From Undaria pinnatifida (Eukaryota > Sar > Phaeophyceae > Laminariales > Alariaceae): a DNA stretch of 64,000 bases. The notes under the pieces were generated by a model. The model searched no databases, was not told where the DNA came from, and saw nothing but the letters and a program-made list of their open reading frames with translations. This document shows, piece by piece, positions 32,750-44,560 of this stretch. The stretch lies in assembly GCA_012845835.1 (NCBI GenBank), contig JABAKD010000006.1, forward strand, positions 5,203,044-5,267,043. Reading direction: 5' to 3'. Made by a program: the position numbers and the translations under genes. Every line of letters starts with the position of its first letter. Position 1 is the stretch's first letter.

Positions 32750-33000
32750 ATCATGGCCTGCCCCACGAGGGAGGAGGGGGGGGGGGGGGGCTGTGACGGG
32801 TCTCCTTCGTCCAGTTTTCCCGCCTCTGGTCCCCCCCCCCCCCCCCCCCCTCCCGTCTCTCATTCCGGCGATTGTACGCGGCTGGCCTGTCCCCTTACTC
32901 TGACAGACAACTTCAACAGCCCAGAAACCAGAAGCCCCCCGCTACAACTAAATCTCCCGCACGTATCCCCCCAAAATTCGCTCCCCGTAGACCCCTACTT
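32750..33000 (+). repeat. family E repeat with poly-C tract, copy 1
   Basis: GACGGGTCTCC..., a poly-C run at about 32831-32850, TCATTCCGGC, then CTCTGACAGACAA.....CAACAGCC.CGAAACC. It matches 34050-34240. Confidence 0.6.
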
Positions 33001-33625
33001 CCTCCCTCCCGGTCACCTCTATCGTCCCCAACCCCCCCTTCCCGCTTTAACTTTCCTGGTCGTGATGCAATCGGGTGGATGAGTGGGAGATTGCGATCGA
33101 TCTTACCACGTGCTGTCTCCCTCTGTCCCTGCTCCTTCGCTCTCCTGCCGTCCGCTGTGAAGGAGTCGTGGTGCCGGATGTTGGGAGGGAAGGGACGCAG
33201 GGGTATCAGCTTCGCTTGGAGACAGCACCGGTTCTTCTTTGATGGTTTCTTATTACTGGCGTTGAGCTATGAGAAGCTCGAAGGAGACAGGAAAGGGGAA
33301 GGAGTGAGAGCATGGGGGTGGGGTGAGGCTCACAGAGTTCGCTTCACCCTCCAGCATTGCTGCTGTGCTCTCTTCTGGACCTTTACCTATGGAACGTACA
33401 AGGAACGTTCTCCTAGGTGTGCTATATTCCCAAGAGCGCTTAACGCGCTTACTTCTACCTATCTTGTCCAGAGGAGGACGTTCCATTACCGAGAACGTTC
33501 TTGTGGTATAAGCTAGCTATTCTCTACGGGTTATCCGCTTCACTAAGAATATTCCGTTCTAAGGGAATCTTCTTGTGGCCAATAGACCGTTACTCTGCGG
33601 ACTATCTTACCGAATCTATTGCCCG
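33001..33625. other. unassigned stretch
   Basis: Several long overlapping frames occur, but no domain is recognised. A GAACGTTC/GGAACGT word recurs between 33390 and 33510. Confidence 0.35.
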
Positions 33626-33629
33626 CTAT

Positions 33630-33823
33630 ACCGACACTCTATTACATTAGCCCACCCTGAATAGTCGTATATGCAGACCTCAAGACGGTCGAAGGATGAC
33701 GACAACGTTCATCCTAAAAGACCGGGAAAGGAGGTCGAAGATGCGGCTATTCGAAACAAACACATGAGGCTATAGATTCCCCCACACCTCGTAAAGAGGC
33801 CTAAAAACCGACACTCTATTACA
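33630..33823 (+). repeat. 17-bp perfect direct repeat flanking about 160 bp
   Basis: ACCGACACTCTATTACA occurs at 33630-33646 and 33807-33823. The enclosed sequence has no known family. Confidence 0.7.
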
Positions 33824-34049
33824 CCGCTCTCCTGCTGCTGCTGCGGCTGCTGCTGCTGCTGCTGTGCGTGTCCCTTAATTGTGTCAATTTTGTTGGAACT
33901 CCTTGGTCGTGTCTCGTGTTATCCCTAGACATCATTGTTCGTTCATCCACACTCCAGAATATTAAGGCATTATTCCTTTTTTCTCTACTGTTCACTCTTC
34001 CCGAGGAGACGTTTTTCACTAGTCTTTAGTATCATCACGTCCCCCATGG

Positions 34050-34300
34050 GAGGGGGACGGGTGACACTGCGACAGGTCTCCCTTGTCCGCCCCCCCCCCC
34101 CCCCCCCCCCCCCCCCAATCCCCCTATCTTATTCCGGCTATTTTAACGCGACTCACCTGCTTGCCGACTCTGGCAGACAATACCAACAGCCCCGAAACCA
34201 TAAAACGTTCAGGAGTCGCGTTTTTAGCCTGCCCCTGTCGATATACGACCCACCCCCCCCCCTTCTCCGGCTACTTACTAGAGCAGCTTTACGAGCAAGT
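34050..34300 (+). repeat. family E repeat with poly-C tract, copy 2
   Basis: A poly-C run of about 27 at 34091-34117 and the same order of words as copy 1, then a second C run near 34253. It abuts repeat D2. Confidence 0.65.
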
Positions 34301-34344
34301 CCACTGTACTCTGCTTCACCCTCCCTTGCTGCCGCCCTTAAAAC

Positions 34345-34915
34345 ATATATATATATACAATGGTTGGCCTCGGTTGGCGCCGACGCTGTAAAACATTGTA
34401 TGCATATTGTTGTTGGCGTTGGTTGGCAACGACGCTGTAAAACATGCCAGCTAGACAATCAGGGTGCCGTTTTTGGTTTTATTTTATTGTGTATGGCAGT
34501 CATCATGATGGTTTTCGATTTTGATCATATTGTGCGAGGTAGAAAACCCTAACTCCGCACGGGGAATGATCGCATCACGCAGGGTGAATATGGTATGGCA
34601 CCCACGAGCCAGTTACATAGTAAAACGTATTGCTGTCTCTGGAGTGGCCACACCAGAAAACAAAGTATGACTCATTGGCGCTGTCACCCATAAGCAAGAA
34701 AGTAGGCACAAGGTGGCGAAGTCCGTCTTTCGAGCGGTTCTTGGAAGGATGCAGTTCACCTTTCCTGGGACTCGCCGAACACCTCACGGCGCTTCGCGCT
34801 TGGTGCAAACAAAGTCTGTCTGATTGGTGAAAACCCGACGTGCTCTGTCCCGGCATGGTATTGATGCGGGGGTCTATGGTCATACGACTACGACCTTGCA
34901 CAAACTGAGTACACC
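34345..34915 (+). repeat. family D repeat, copy D2
   Basis: Key words in order: GTTGGTTGGCAACGACGCTG, CTAGACAATCAGGGTGCCG, GATCATATTGTGCGAGGT, AAAACCCTAACTCCGCAC, GGCGCTGTCACCCATAA, TTCTTGGAAGGATG, CTCACGGCGCTTCGCGC, CCCGACGTGCTC, GGTCATACGACTAC. D3 matches throughout, and D1 at 13.3-13.9 kb is the reverse. Confidence 0.85.
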
Positions 34916-36530
34916 CCCACGCACCCACCAGTACCCTCGCCATGACCCCCACTCTCCTCCCCTATTCCCTTTTTCTTCCGTTGAAGCGTATTTCCTCGGT
35001 GATCTTTGCCTTCCTCGTTCCCGTTCCTAGTTGCCCCCCCCCGAAGAATGCCTCCTCAGGCAGTAAACGTAATGCACCTACCCACCTCCCCTGCAAACGG
35101 TTATGATGTCTTGCACAAGAGCTGACGTATTACGGCCGAACTGATCCCTCCCCTCCCCCTTCCCACACCCCAGCGGTCGGCCGTCCCCCCCATTCCCATT
35201 TTCCCTGCCCACTGCACCGCTGAGCCAGAACATTGATCAATAACCAGCTCCCGTACCCGCCTTCCCGTCTCCTAATCGTCGTTCGTCCGTCCAGCTCTGT
35301 TAGCCTGTATCCGCCGTGTACTCCCGTCTCCAGCTACGGCCTCCCTATCGCCTCGAACGATTTGTCCTAACCCATGTTCTCCGTTGGAGCTATGTCGAGT
35401 AGAGATAAACGAAAGGCGCGTAACGCCTCCTTCCTCTCCCCGACAGGCCCTCCTCCCGACCCATACCGCTTCCCATCTCCCATGAACCACTCCGTCCGCT
35501 TAGCACCCTCCTTGTTTTGCCACCTTCCTACCCACCACCCTAGCCCCTCTACTCTCGTACACATTCAGATGCAGCTTGCTTAGCAGCAGAGGGTCCCCCT
35601 CTTCCCCCCTCGTTCCGCTCCGGTGGCAATAAATTCGCAAATCTCCCAGCATCTGACTGCCGCTGCCTACCCTACATCTACATATGGTGCTCGTGACTCT
35701 CCTCCCTACGCAAACACCACCTTCCCCAAATCTCTTCCTCTCTGTTGTGAGATCACCCCCCCCCAAGTGCTGCCCAGATGTGTCTCCCCGCCTTTGCGCG
35801 ACCCGCGTGCCACGTCCGCCCGTTGACCTCCACTGCACGTTTTACCGGCCGCTGCATTAGTCCCAGCTCCTTTGCGTGGACGATTTTGGCGCGCCGCCTT
35901 CCGTTGTCTCCGAGGGATTCTCTCTCTCCTTTGCGGAGATAGCCCCCCTTGAAACCGAATCCAACTTTACGCGTTTTGACCCTCTTCCTGCTATCTCTCC
36001 CGGGCTCGTGTGCGGCGCCGCTGCCTCCTGCTCCCCGCGACGTATTGTACGTACACCCCGTGCCGCACTCGCCCCCCCCCCGCCCACCCCTCGCCTCACG
36101 GTCGCAGCCCCTACCCCGCCTCATTTTTTTTGTGTGTGTACATGCAAATGGTCATTGCGTCCGGTAGGGATAACCTCTCTTCCTACCGGTTGTGCGCGGC
36201 TCCTTTTGTCACCCCTCCCTCCCCCGCTCACCGCCGCTGCCCTCCCTCCTCCCGGTCGTGCGCAGCCCCTTTTCCACCCCCACCCCTCCTCCCCATCGTG
36301 CGCTGCCCCTTCCCCCCCTCGCAGCCTTCCCCTCCTCCCCCCCTCCCCTCGCCTTTGCCCGCTCTCCCCCGCCTCCCTCTCAGTCGTGCGCAGGCCCTTC
36401 CCCCCGCACCCTCCCTCCTCCCGTTTGCTCGCAGTCCTTTTGGCCGCCCCCACCCCCCCTCCCCCCTCCTCTCCCGACCTCCTCTCCCCCCTCCTTACCT
36501 GAACCCCCCCCCCCCACACACCGCAGCCCC
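34916..36530. repeat. pyrimidine-rich block after D2
   Basis: The plus strand is mostly C and T with frequent CCCTCCC runs. Long Pro/Ser frames on plus and Gly/Arg frames on minus follow from composition. No gene accepted. Confidence 0.6.
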
Positions 36531-36534
36531 CCCT

Positions 36535-37105
36535 AAATATATATATATAATAGTCGGTCTCGGTTGCTACTGACGTTGTGAAACATTGTATGTATATTGG
36601 GGTTGACGTTGGTTGGCAACGACACGCTGCTAAACATGCCAATGGATGCGTAAGCTAGACAACCATGGTGCCATGATATCTGTCTTCATGGCATTGGCGG
36701 TCACGATGATGGTTATCGAGTTTGATCATATTGTGCGGGGTGGAAAACCCTAACTCCGCACAAGGGGACTAATCGCAGCACGTAGTGCGAATATGATAAG
36801 ACACCCACGAGGCAGTCACATAGTGCTGTCTCTGAAGTTGCCGCACCAGAAAACAAAGTAACTCATTGGCGCTGTCACCCATAAACAAGACAGTAGGCAC
36901 AAGGTGCATAAGTCCGTCTTACGAGCAGTTCTTGGAAGGATGAAGTTACCCTTCATGCGACTCGCCGACCACCTCACGGCGCTTCGCGCGTGGTGCAAGC
37001 AATGTCTGCCTGGCTGGTCAATACCCGACGTGCTCCGTCCCGGCGTAGTGTTGATGCGAGGGACTATGGTCATACGACTACCACCAAGCACAAATTGAGT
37101 ACACC
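36535..37105 (+). repeat. family D repeat, copy D3
   Basis: Direct partner of D2, 2.19 kb further on. D plus pyrimidine block repeats as a larger unit. Confidence 0.85.
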
Positions 37106-38960
37106 CCCCCTCCCCTCCCTCCCGCCCCTAGCTCCCCGCCCGCCCTTCTTGCGCGATCCCGTCATCTCTTTTGCCGATGAGCCCTTGTTATGGCCTCGCG
37201 GCCGTGGACTCCCCCCTCGTGGTATTCCTCCGCCCCTTTTTCGTACGTAACTTGCGCCCCCACATGCGCGATGCCTTTGCCGCGCGCTTCCACACACCTA
37301 ACGCGTGTTCCAACTCGTCAGCTCTGCATTGTTTCCTCCCCCTTTCCCGCACAGAACTGTGCCGCGCAGCCCTTTGGCTCCATTGGCGCCCCCTACTAGT
37401 CGTGCGAAGCCTCTTTGCCGCACACCTCGCCCGCCCCCCCGTGCGCGACGATCTTGCCACACACTTCCCTCTCCCTACACCGTGCGCACCGGCCCGGCCT
37501 GTGTGTCATCTCATCCCTCTCCTACACCGCCCCTCTGCCACGCAGCCTTTCGGCCCAATTGCTGCGGGCCCCCGCTAACCGCACCCTGCGCGGCACCTTT
37601 GCCGGGCAGCCCATTGACCCCCCTTCTCGGGTCGTGCTCTGCCCGCCGTGCTCAGCCCCGTTGCTGCACACCCTTCCCCCATCTGCACTATCCTTTGCGG
37701 CGCAGCCCTTACACGCGCCCCCCCCGCCCGGATCATGCTCAGCCCCAGTGATGCACCCACCCCACTACTTACGCGGCCACTTTGCCGCGCAACCTTTTGG
37801 TCTCGTGGCATGGGTTCACCCCTCCCGGTCATGCGCTGCACCGTTGCTGCACCCCGCCCCCCCACCCCACCCCCCTCCCGTGTGCGACCTCTTGCCGCAC
37901 ATTCCTTTATCCTGCTCGTGAGCGACCGTCCGGCCGCCACAGCCCTCCCGACCCATGTTTTTCGCGGCCCCTTTGCCGCACATGCCTGCCTTGCCGCCCC
38001 CGTAACTATGCAGCCCCGTTGCCGCCCAGCCCTTATTGGTCGCCCCGGGATTCGCCCACTCTCTCTTGCCGATAATCTCGTGTGCGGCCTCGCCAACGTG
38101 TGACATCTCCTCCTTGCTCGTACCTAACGCTCTTGCGCCCCCCCAACCCCCCCTCGCGCGCAAAGATCCCTTCTCCCGAACTCCTACCCTTCCGCCCATA
38201 CACGTTAGCGCGGAAAATGCATTTCCTCCCCCCTCGCCTGCGTGGCCTCGTAGCTGCCGCCCTCCCGCCGCCTCAAACTTTGACCTTTTTTGTTGCAAAT
38301 TGTGCCGCACACCCCCCGCCCTGACCCTCTCCACAGTACCATCCCGCCTACCATTTGTTCTCTCCTGAACTCCCCCCCGTTGCCCCCTGAACACCCCTCC
38401 TCCCCCCTCTCCCTCCTTGTACTGCGTCTAGACAACCACATGCAAGACGAACACCACATGACGGTCCAACCCTCTGAGAGCTCCGCCCCAATACCTCACC
38501 AGAGCCACCGCATGAACCACAAACACCGCCACATGACGCCAAGAAACCCCCGAACATACCTACACTCCCCCCAAACGAACACCCCTCAGCCGCGAGACCA
38601 CTTCAGACTTCTCGACCTTTTTTTCTTGCGGGTTATGTCCCTCTTCGAACCCGCACCCTTCCCCCTGACCCTCGCCTGTACCACGCCGCCCCCTCTCTGT
38701 TCTCTCCAGACCTCCCTCCCCCCGCTCTTCCATCTTACGTTGCACCTGGACCACCAAAAGCAAGACAACCCCTCCCCGCCCCCTCTCCCCCCCTATACTG
38801 CACCTAAGTCACCATATGCACTACAAATACCACCACAGGACACCAAGACACGGCAGAACCCGACCCAACCACACCTACAACCCCCTGAACAAACACCCCA
38901 TAATCTACAGCAGAAACTCCAAAACACACGTACTACGTTTAAGCACACTTAACACACTCT
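37106..38960. repeat. pyrimidine-rich decayed minisatellite after D3
   Basis: Irregular reiteration of words such as CGTGCGCAGCCCC, CTTTGCCGC(A/G)CA and TTGCTGCACACCC at 60-90-base spacing to about 38060. Then come longer duplicated C-rich blocks (compare 38390-38560 with 38690-38850). Proline-rich frames here are compositional. Confidence 0.6.
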
Positions 38961-39100
38961 TGAAAGCACCTCTAAGCACACAGTAACACACCAAAGTACC
39001 AAAAATAAAACCACCCCATAAACTTTCCAGACATTACGAAGCACCGCGCCAAAAACACCGGAGCACCATAAACCACCCTGCATCACGGCAGATCACACCA

Positions 39101-39395
39101 ATGCATCGAACTGCGCCCCAGACCCACACCAGAGCACATCGAGAAGCACCAACAAACCGCAACGGGCACACAAAACACAGCATAAGCCACCTCAAGTGAT
39201 CTGCATCGAACTGCGCCCCAGACCCACACCAGAGCACATCGAGAAGCACCAACAAACCGCAACGGGCACACAAAACACAGCATAAGCCACCTCAAGTGAT
39301 CTGCATCGAACTGCGCCCCAGACCCACACCAGAGCACATCGAGAAGCACCAACAAACCGCAACGGGCACACAAAACACAGCATAAGCCACCTCAA
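39101..39395 (+). repeat. 100-bp tandem repeat, three copies
   Basis: TGCATCGAACTGCGCCCCAG recurs at 39102, 39202 and 39302 with nearly identical units. The period is exactly 100, so every unit changes frame. Confidence 0.95.
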
Positions 39396-39514
39396 AAAAC
39401 TGAACACCGTCGAAAACCCCGCCGAAGACCGCCGAAATAAACCGCCCCTCAAAACTCATGCCACATACATAAAAACATCCACAGACTCATCCCACGGCAG
39501 GGTTTACTCTGTTG

Positions 39515-39735
39515 GGGGCCAAGCGTTCCTGACCGGTTGAGCTCCTCGCATGAGGAACTGCCGGCTATTTTGATACGTTTACTAGTGTAGTTGTTTTTTA
39601 GGACTAGCGCATAGCAAGTGCATAGCAAGTGTCGGGCGAATGGCGCGAGCGAATGCCTTCGAAGTCATGTTCGGAACCCAGAAAACGTATTTTGCCTCCC
39701 CACGGTGGGGTGACTCCACACGCACGCATTAAACA
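39515..39735 (+). repeat. family C element (hairpin-headed), copy 1
   Basis: GGTTGAGCTCCTCGCATGAG, then GACTAGCGCATAG, GGCGCGAGCGAATGCCTTCG, and CCCACGGTGGGGTGACTC. Partners lie at 50880-50940 (head only) and around 59185-59620 (interrupted by B3). Confidence 0.6.
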
Positions 39736-39739
39736 CCCT

Positions 39740-40185
39740 CCAAAGGCCACCCAAATCCCCCGTTTAACACCCGTATTCCCTCTCCCTCTAAGCTGTTTCC
39801 CTGTTGGCCCCGTCCCTCTCGCTCGTCCAGTAGCCGTCTTCGCCGTTCACTCCATCTGTGGCCCCCACCACATTCGCGACATTCCCCGACATATGTTTCT
39901 CGGTCTCCCCCGGCCTCCCCCGGCCTCCCCCGGCCTCCATCTCATACGAAACCCCAATTTTTCAAACGATCAGCATCTCTCCCTTGTGGTGAATGTCTTG
40001 GCCACGCGACCTGTTGCGATACGCGTGCACGTTCTCCATATTTATCATGATCGCGTCCACCAAACCTAAGCCATGTCTCTTCATACAGATCGTCTCCTCA
40101 ACATCTCTCTCGTACACTTTTTTTCCCCTGCCACCATCTCTCTGTACTAGGGTCTCGTGCAGTCTCACCATAGCCAGCAAAAAGC
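39740..40185. other. coding-like stretch, unrecognised
   Basis: A minus-strand frame, 40180-39962, reads like protein (MLAMVRLHETLVQRDGG start, low bias). CCCCCGGCCT is repeated three times at 39908-39937. I recognise no family. Confidence 0.25.
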
Positions 40186-40189
40186 AATG

Positions 40190-41300
40190 CGAAAGAACAG
40201 GCTCCCAAAGCGACAGCGGTTAAGATGGGTACTCATTCCATCAACAACGCGGAGAACGGAGGGCGCCGACTCCAACTCATCAGCAGGTTGGTCGGGGGGG
40301 GTGGGGGGAGACGCTATGCAGTTTTCATACCCGCCCCGGGCACCAGTTCAGGCGAAGGGTCTGCAGCTCTGTACGCTGCATCGTTAAGGGGAAGTGGACT
40401 TCATGCATGAAAGTGCGGGCGGTCGACTGAAGCGGAAGAGGGAGCGTGCAGAACACGTTGCATTATGCCTCGAATTCGATACGTGCTTTGGCGGGAAGGG
40501 GGGGGGGTGGGGGGTGCACAAACGGAGAAGATGGTAGACCCATAGTATATGGCAATGTTGTACAAGCACAGACAAGAATGGGGCTCTAGAGGAAGTTATG
40601 GACTGGTTGTAAGTATTGTACTTCGAAGGACATCATTATGGGGCTGGACAGAGAGACGGTGGCACCGCTTACAGGAAGGGACAACAAGTGCGGCAAAGAG
40701 TTGGCGAGGGGGAAAACGGCGGCAGAAGTAGCGAGTCGTTCGATGTACGTCCAGACACAGATGGGTATAGTTGGAACGGGGTATATGGGCAGATAGCAAT
40801 AACAAGTGGTCACGGGTAAGAAGCGGGGGGCAAGGGATATCAACGACATGGTCTTGGAGGGGAGTTGGAAGGGAGGGCAAGGTGAAGGTTTGGGCGAGGA
40901 AAAAAAAGAAATAGACAAAATACAAGAAAAATGCCGAAGGGAAAGTGGGGGGTGGCGAGGGGAAGGTACTGATTAAAGCATGGCCGTAGTCGTATGACCA
41001 TCGAGGGGGGGAGGGGGGGGGATTGACGACCCGGGAAGGGAGTCAAACCGGAAAAAAAGGGAGAGATCTGGACGCCGTTTGCGGGGAGGGGGCAAGGAGG
41101 GTAGGAGTGTCGGAGAGCTGAGGGAGACGACAAATAGGTGGTTGCCGCGCACACTCCTGAAGGGGACAAGGTGGGGCGCGGGGGGGGGTGGGGGGGGGTG
41201 GAGGGGGCAGGCGTTATCTGATGGGAAGAAAGACGGTAAGTGTGTAACCAAGTACATGTACACAACACACTATAAACGTGAAATTTCGATGGGAGGGTAG
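40190..41300. other. G-rich stretch
   Basis: The plus strand is purine- and G-rich with several runs of 7-9 G. It mirrors the C-rich blocks at 35-39 kb in composition. No gene accepted. Confidence 0.5.
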
Positions 41301-41329
41301 GCTTCTGGCGTGCGGTTGCAACTGGGATA

Positions 41330-41535
41330 CATGATACGGTACCGTTGCACCATTTTTGTTTTCTGGAGCTCCTCAGCCTCACCAAAAAAACTCATTTTGA
41401 GCAAACTGATAGTGCATTCCGATTATATAACCCGTGTCATAGGTGTGCAAAAAACTCATTTTTGCACAACGAGAATGAGATTCCGGCGATTTTGGGCGAA
41501 GGAGCCTTGTGGCTCAGAAACTATGTTAGCTAAAA
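41330..41535. repeat. family A-related fragment
   Basis: Has GTTGCACCATTTTTG, then a GGAGCTCCTCA head, a duplicated AAAAACTCATTTT, and the family A word CGATTTTGGGCGAAGGAGCC. Ends are not clear. Confidence 0.5.
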
Positions 41536-42068
41536 AGTTCTCCCTCTATCGTACGATCGTGGCACTCGTCCTGGGAAGGGTCAATCGCGTTTCATTGCTG
41601 CGAGAAGCACGGGGGTTGGACGGGCTTGGGAGCGGGGGTGCATAACATGTGTATTCACACCCGGGACAGACGTTTGCTCGCGTACACACGTATACAAGAC
41701 AATGGGTTGCCAACACTATGTACCAGTCTGGAGTGGATCCTACCATGATTGACAGTACTGACGGAGTGGCATAGGTTCCATCCGTTCAAAATGACGAATG
41801 GGGAAGCGCAGTTCGGGGGGGAGAAATCACGGTGATAAATTATGTCAGCTTGAGAGCGGGTAGACTGCCGTTCTAGTGCAGGGCGGCGAGGAAGAAGTTG
41901 CCTGAATGCTGATGTCTATAAAGCACCGCCTTGTAAGGGAGGTGCTCCATTCGCGCAGCACGACCGGAGGGAGGTCGGGCGCGTTTTTATGTAGGTTAAG
42001 GGAGGCGTATACAGGCGGGACAAGGGGGCGCCGGATTCCCTTCCCCCACCCCCTTTCGGTATTTCGGT
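41536..42068. other. unassigned stretch
   Basis: Nothing recognised. AGGGAGGCGTATACAGGCGG near 42000 resembles the words at 42970 and 43165. Confidence 0.3.
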
Positions 42069-42072
42069 TCAG

Positions 42073-42332
42073 GACGCGTTCTACGATGATAGAGGTGCAC
42101 CACGTTTTTTCTGGGGTTTCCTCAATTTAGGAGCTTAAGACCTCTCCCAGAAAGCCTGATTTAGATAAACCTAAAACTGCTACCACCAGACGAAAAATCC
42201 CATGGCGTACGTACACAACGAAAATCAGGCCAAAATAGTAACCTATTTCTCCGGCGATTTTGGGTCAAGGAGCCATGTCACCCAGAAATAATTTCAGACA
42301 AAAACAGGCACCTCTTTTTCGTAGCGTTCGTC
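42073..42332. mobile_element. family A element, copy A5
   Basis: It begins GACGCGTTCTACGATGATAG and ends CCTCTTTTTCGTAGCGTTCG plus TC. Flanking TCAG on both sides (42069-42072 and 42333-42336) supports a 4-bp target-site duplication. The interior is full: GGAGCTTAAGACCTCTCCCA to AAGGAGCCATGTCACCCAGA. Confidence 0.82.
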
Positions 42333-42478
42333 TCAGATGTGGTGAGAGTAGAGGCGGGCGCCTTTTTTCCTGGAGCTCCTCACTTACGGAGGTTCTACAC
42401 CATATTTACCATCTTAACCGAAAGAAGCGATCTCAAGCAAAGCGAAAGTGCAGTCCGATGAAAAGAACTCCTCGTGTT

Positions 42479-42823
42479 GACCGATTCTACGATAGCCCCC
42501 CCCCCCACCCAAAACCAGCGATTTTCTTTTAAAAAAACGTTTCGCTGGTGCTCGGTAGGAGGAAGAGGGTTGAATGAAAAACACATCTCCATGTGCTTTC
42601 TTGTTTGGGTTGAATGAAAAACACATCTCCATGTGCTTTCTTGTTTGGGTTGAATGAAAAACACATCTTCACGTGCTTTCTTGTTTGCGAAGGACTATCG
42701 ACCGATGACGTCGGGCGGTGGCAATGTGCACTGTATTTCAGGAGACACGGCTACGAGCTGGTTTCAAAACCGGCGATTTCGTTAAAGAAACGTTGGAGGG
42801 GGGCTACCGTAGAGAACGACTCT
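42479..42823. mobile_element. family B inverted-repeat element, copy B1
   Basis: It begins GACCGATTCTACGATAGCCC and ends GGGGGCTACCGTAGAGAACG plus ACTC. Subterminal inverted words AACCAGCGATTTTC and AAACCGGCGATTTCG are present. An internal 40-bp unit (GGGTTGAATGAAAAACACAT...) is repeated three times at 42568-42687 and is unique to this copy. Confidence 0.8.
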
Positions 42824-42969
42824 GTTCCAGTCCCAGGTATGTATGCAAAACAGTATTTGCTCTAAACAAGAACGTCATTCCCAGGATTTTTGGGTCAGGA
42901 GCCTCTTCATACAGAAACACAAAAATCGCCTTAAGGGATAGCTCTATCGAATGACCGATCATGCGTTAC

Positions 42970-43330
42970 GAGGGAGGCGTACGCACGACGGAGATAGGAG
43001 GAAAGAACTTAGCCTCTTCCCCACCCTTGCTCTGGGGCATTTATTACAAGTTTGTTTCGTGGAAGTGACAACCGAACGCTGTGCTCTCCCCATCGCGTCA
43101 GAGTATCACAAATAAATGCACGAATTGTTTAGTGTAGCCGGCTGACGCTATTTCGGTCCAGGTGCAAGGAAGGCGTATGCATGCACGCCGGAGATAGGAC
43201 AAGCTTAACCCTTCCCCCACCCTTTCTTTGCTCTGGGGGTCTTCATCGTTGGTGGAAGTGACAACCAAATGTTGTGATATCACCCTCACATTAGCGTATA
43301 ACGAATAAATACACGAATCAAATAGGGTTG
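42970..43330 (+). repeat. 200-bp tandem duplication
   Basis: Two diverged copies share CGGAGATAGGA, CCACCCTT....TTGCTCTGGGG, GGAAGTGACAACC(G/A)AA and AATAAAT(G/A)CACGAAT. Confidence 0.65.
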
Positions 43331-43439
43331 CGGGCCGAAGCGTTGACCACTGCAATCTAAGCACGGACAAGAAACCAATTCTCAAGACGTAGCTTTGAAC
43401 GGCCCGTCGAGTATTGCGCACATACCCCCATCGGGCAAT

Positions 43440-43710
43440 AGAGGGGTGTCGGTCGAAGATAAATTGTTGTTTCGTCCTGATACTAGCCCAAATTCAATAC
43501 CTACCTGGTACCTGGTAACCTACGTACGTACGTAACACGGGGCTGATGGCTGACGCTGGAACAAGAAAAAAAACACGATCTGGTCGACCTTTATTCTACA
43601 TCATCTGGTGTTCGTTTTTTTCTAACATATTTCCATCGGACAGCAGTGCGCCAAGTTGCGGATCATAGTGCTAACTGCTGTAACCTCAGCATCGCAGTAA
43701 GCGCATCCCA
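43440..43710. other. unassigned stretch
   Basis: Nothing recognised. There is a short ACGT run at 43522-43533. Confidence 0.3.
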
Positions 43711-43714
43711 ATAC

Positions 43715-43905
43715 TAAAATATTGAAGTAGTTTGGATGTATGTAAAGTTTGCAATGGGGATAAAAAAAAAATACGAGTAGGAGAATTTGGCGTCCCAGTC
43801 AGTCAGATAGACGGCACCAACGAAGCTGGCAGTCGAGCAGCAGACTCGAACAACGACAGGGTGCAAAGAAAGGACCAGCAAGTACGAACAGCGTTTTAGG
43901 CATTT
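43715..43905 (+). repeat. family F repeat, copy 1
   Basis: ATATTGAAGTAGTTTG, AAGTACGAG.AGGA-like, ACGGCACCAACGAAGCTGG, AACGACAGGGTGCAA and AAAGGACCAG are shared in order with 61432-61632. Confidence 0.7.
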
Positions 43906-44220
43906 CGGCGTTTGCGGACAGTCGTAAGTCGGTGGAACGCCCACGACAGCACCTGTACCCGGATCGGTTTCGCAATCTTGGTGAGAAATTTGATTTGACG
44001 GTGTACATGAGAGTTTGAAGACACTTGCAATACATAGCGGGAATGTGAAGTAGGAATTTCAACGATTGAGAGCGAACTTATCAGACGAAATCAACCGAAC
44101 CGATTCCACTGGCAGCAGTCGAGAAACTACGTATAGCTCAATTGACCACGGGAAAAAATCCTTGCACGATAAACGCGAAACAGATCCTACGAAGCTTGAC
44201 AGAAAACACGTATAGTCTAC
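43906..44220. other. unassigned stretch
   Basis: Nothing recognised. Confidence 0.3.
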
Positions 44221-44224
44221 ATAC

Positions 44225-44560
44225 TAGAAAAAATAAAAATACATTCCAGCTGTGAGATCGAAGATTTTGTCGAAACTCATCTTTGCAAGCTGTGTGTAAT
44301 GCTCTGATCGCGCGTATTACTGGGTATGTGTGTCCTCATTAAGGATATAGGTCGGCGACTCCCCTTGGAACTACAGTGTAGATTTACCAGGGTCAACAGG
44401 GTGATGTTAGTTAGAGCCTGTGCGCGGAAACTATAAAACCCGTTTTTGAGGGGGACGAAATCTGACAGCTGTGGAAGGAATGCATAATTTTATCAAGTAA
44501 TCGTACAACCAACCGGTGAGGAGAGGGCGGAGTGTTCGAAGGGGGGGGGCGGGAGGAGGG
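44225..44560 (+). repeat. family G repeat, full-length-like copy
   Basis: It starts AAAAATAAAAATACATTCCA, runs through TGTGTCCTCATTAAGGATAT and GGTCGGCGACTCCCCTTGGA, has ACTATAAAACCCG, then TTTTATCAAGTAAT and ends ACCGGTGAGGAGAGGGCGG. 45975-46290 is the closest relative. Confidence 0.75.

Noticed and set aside
35876-38952. Proline- and arginine-rich frames of 150-220 codons
   Set aside because: They follow from the extreme C/T composition and occur in all frames; there is no domain and no consistent frame across repeat units.
40840-41385. 181-codon minus-strand frame rich in Pro and Ser
   Set aside because: Reverse of a G-rich stretch; no domain.
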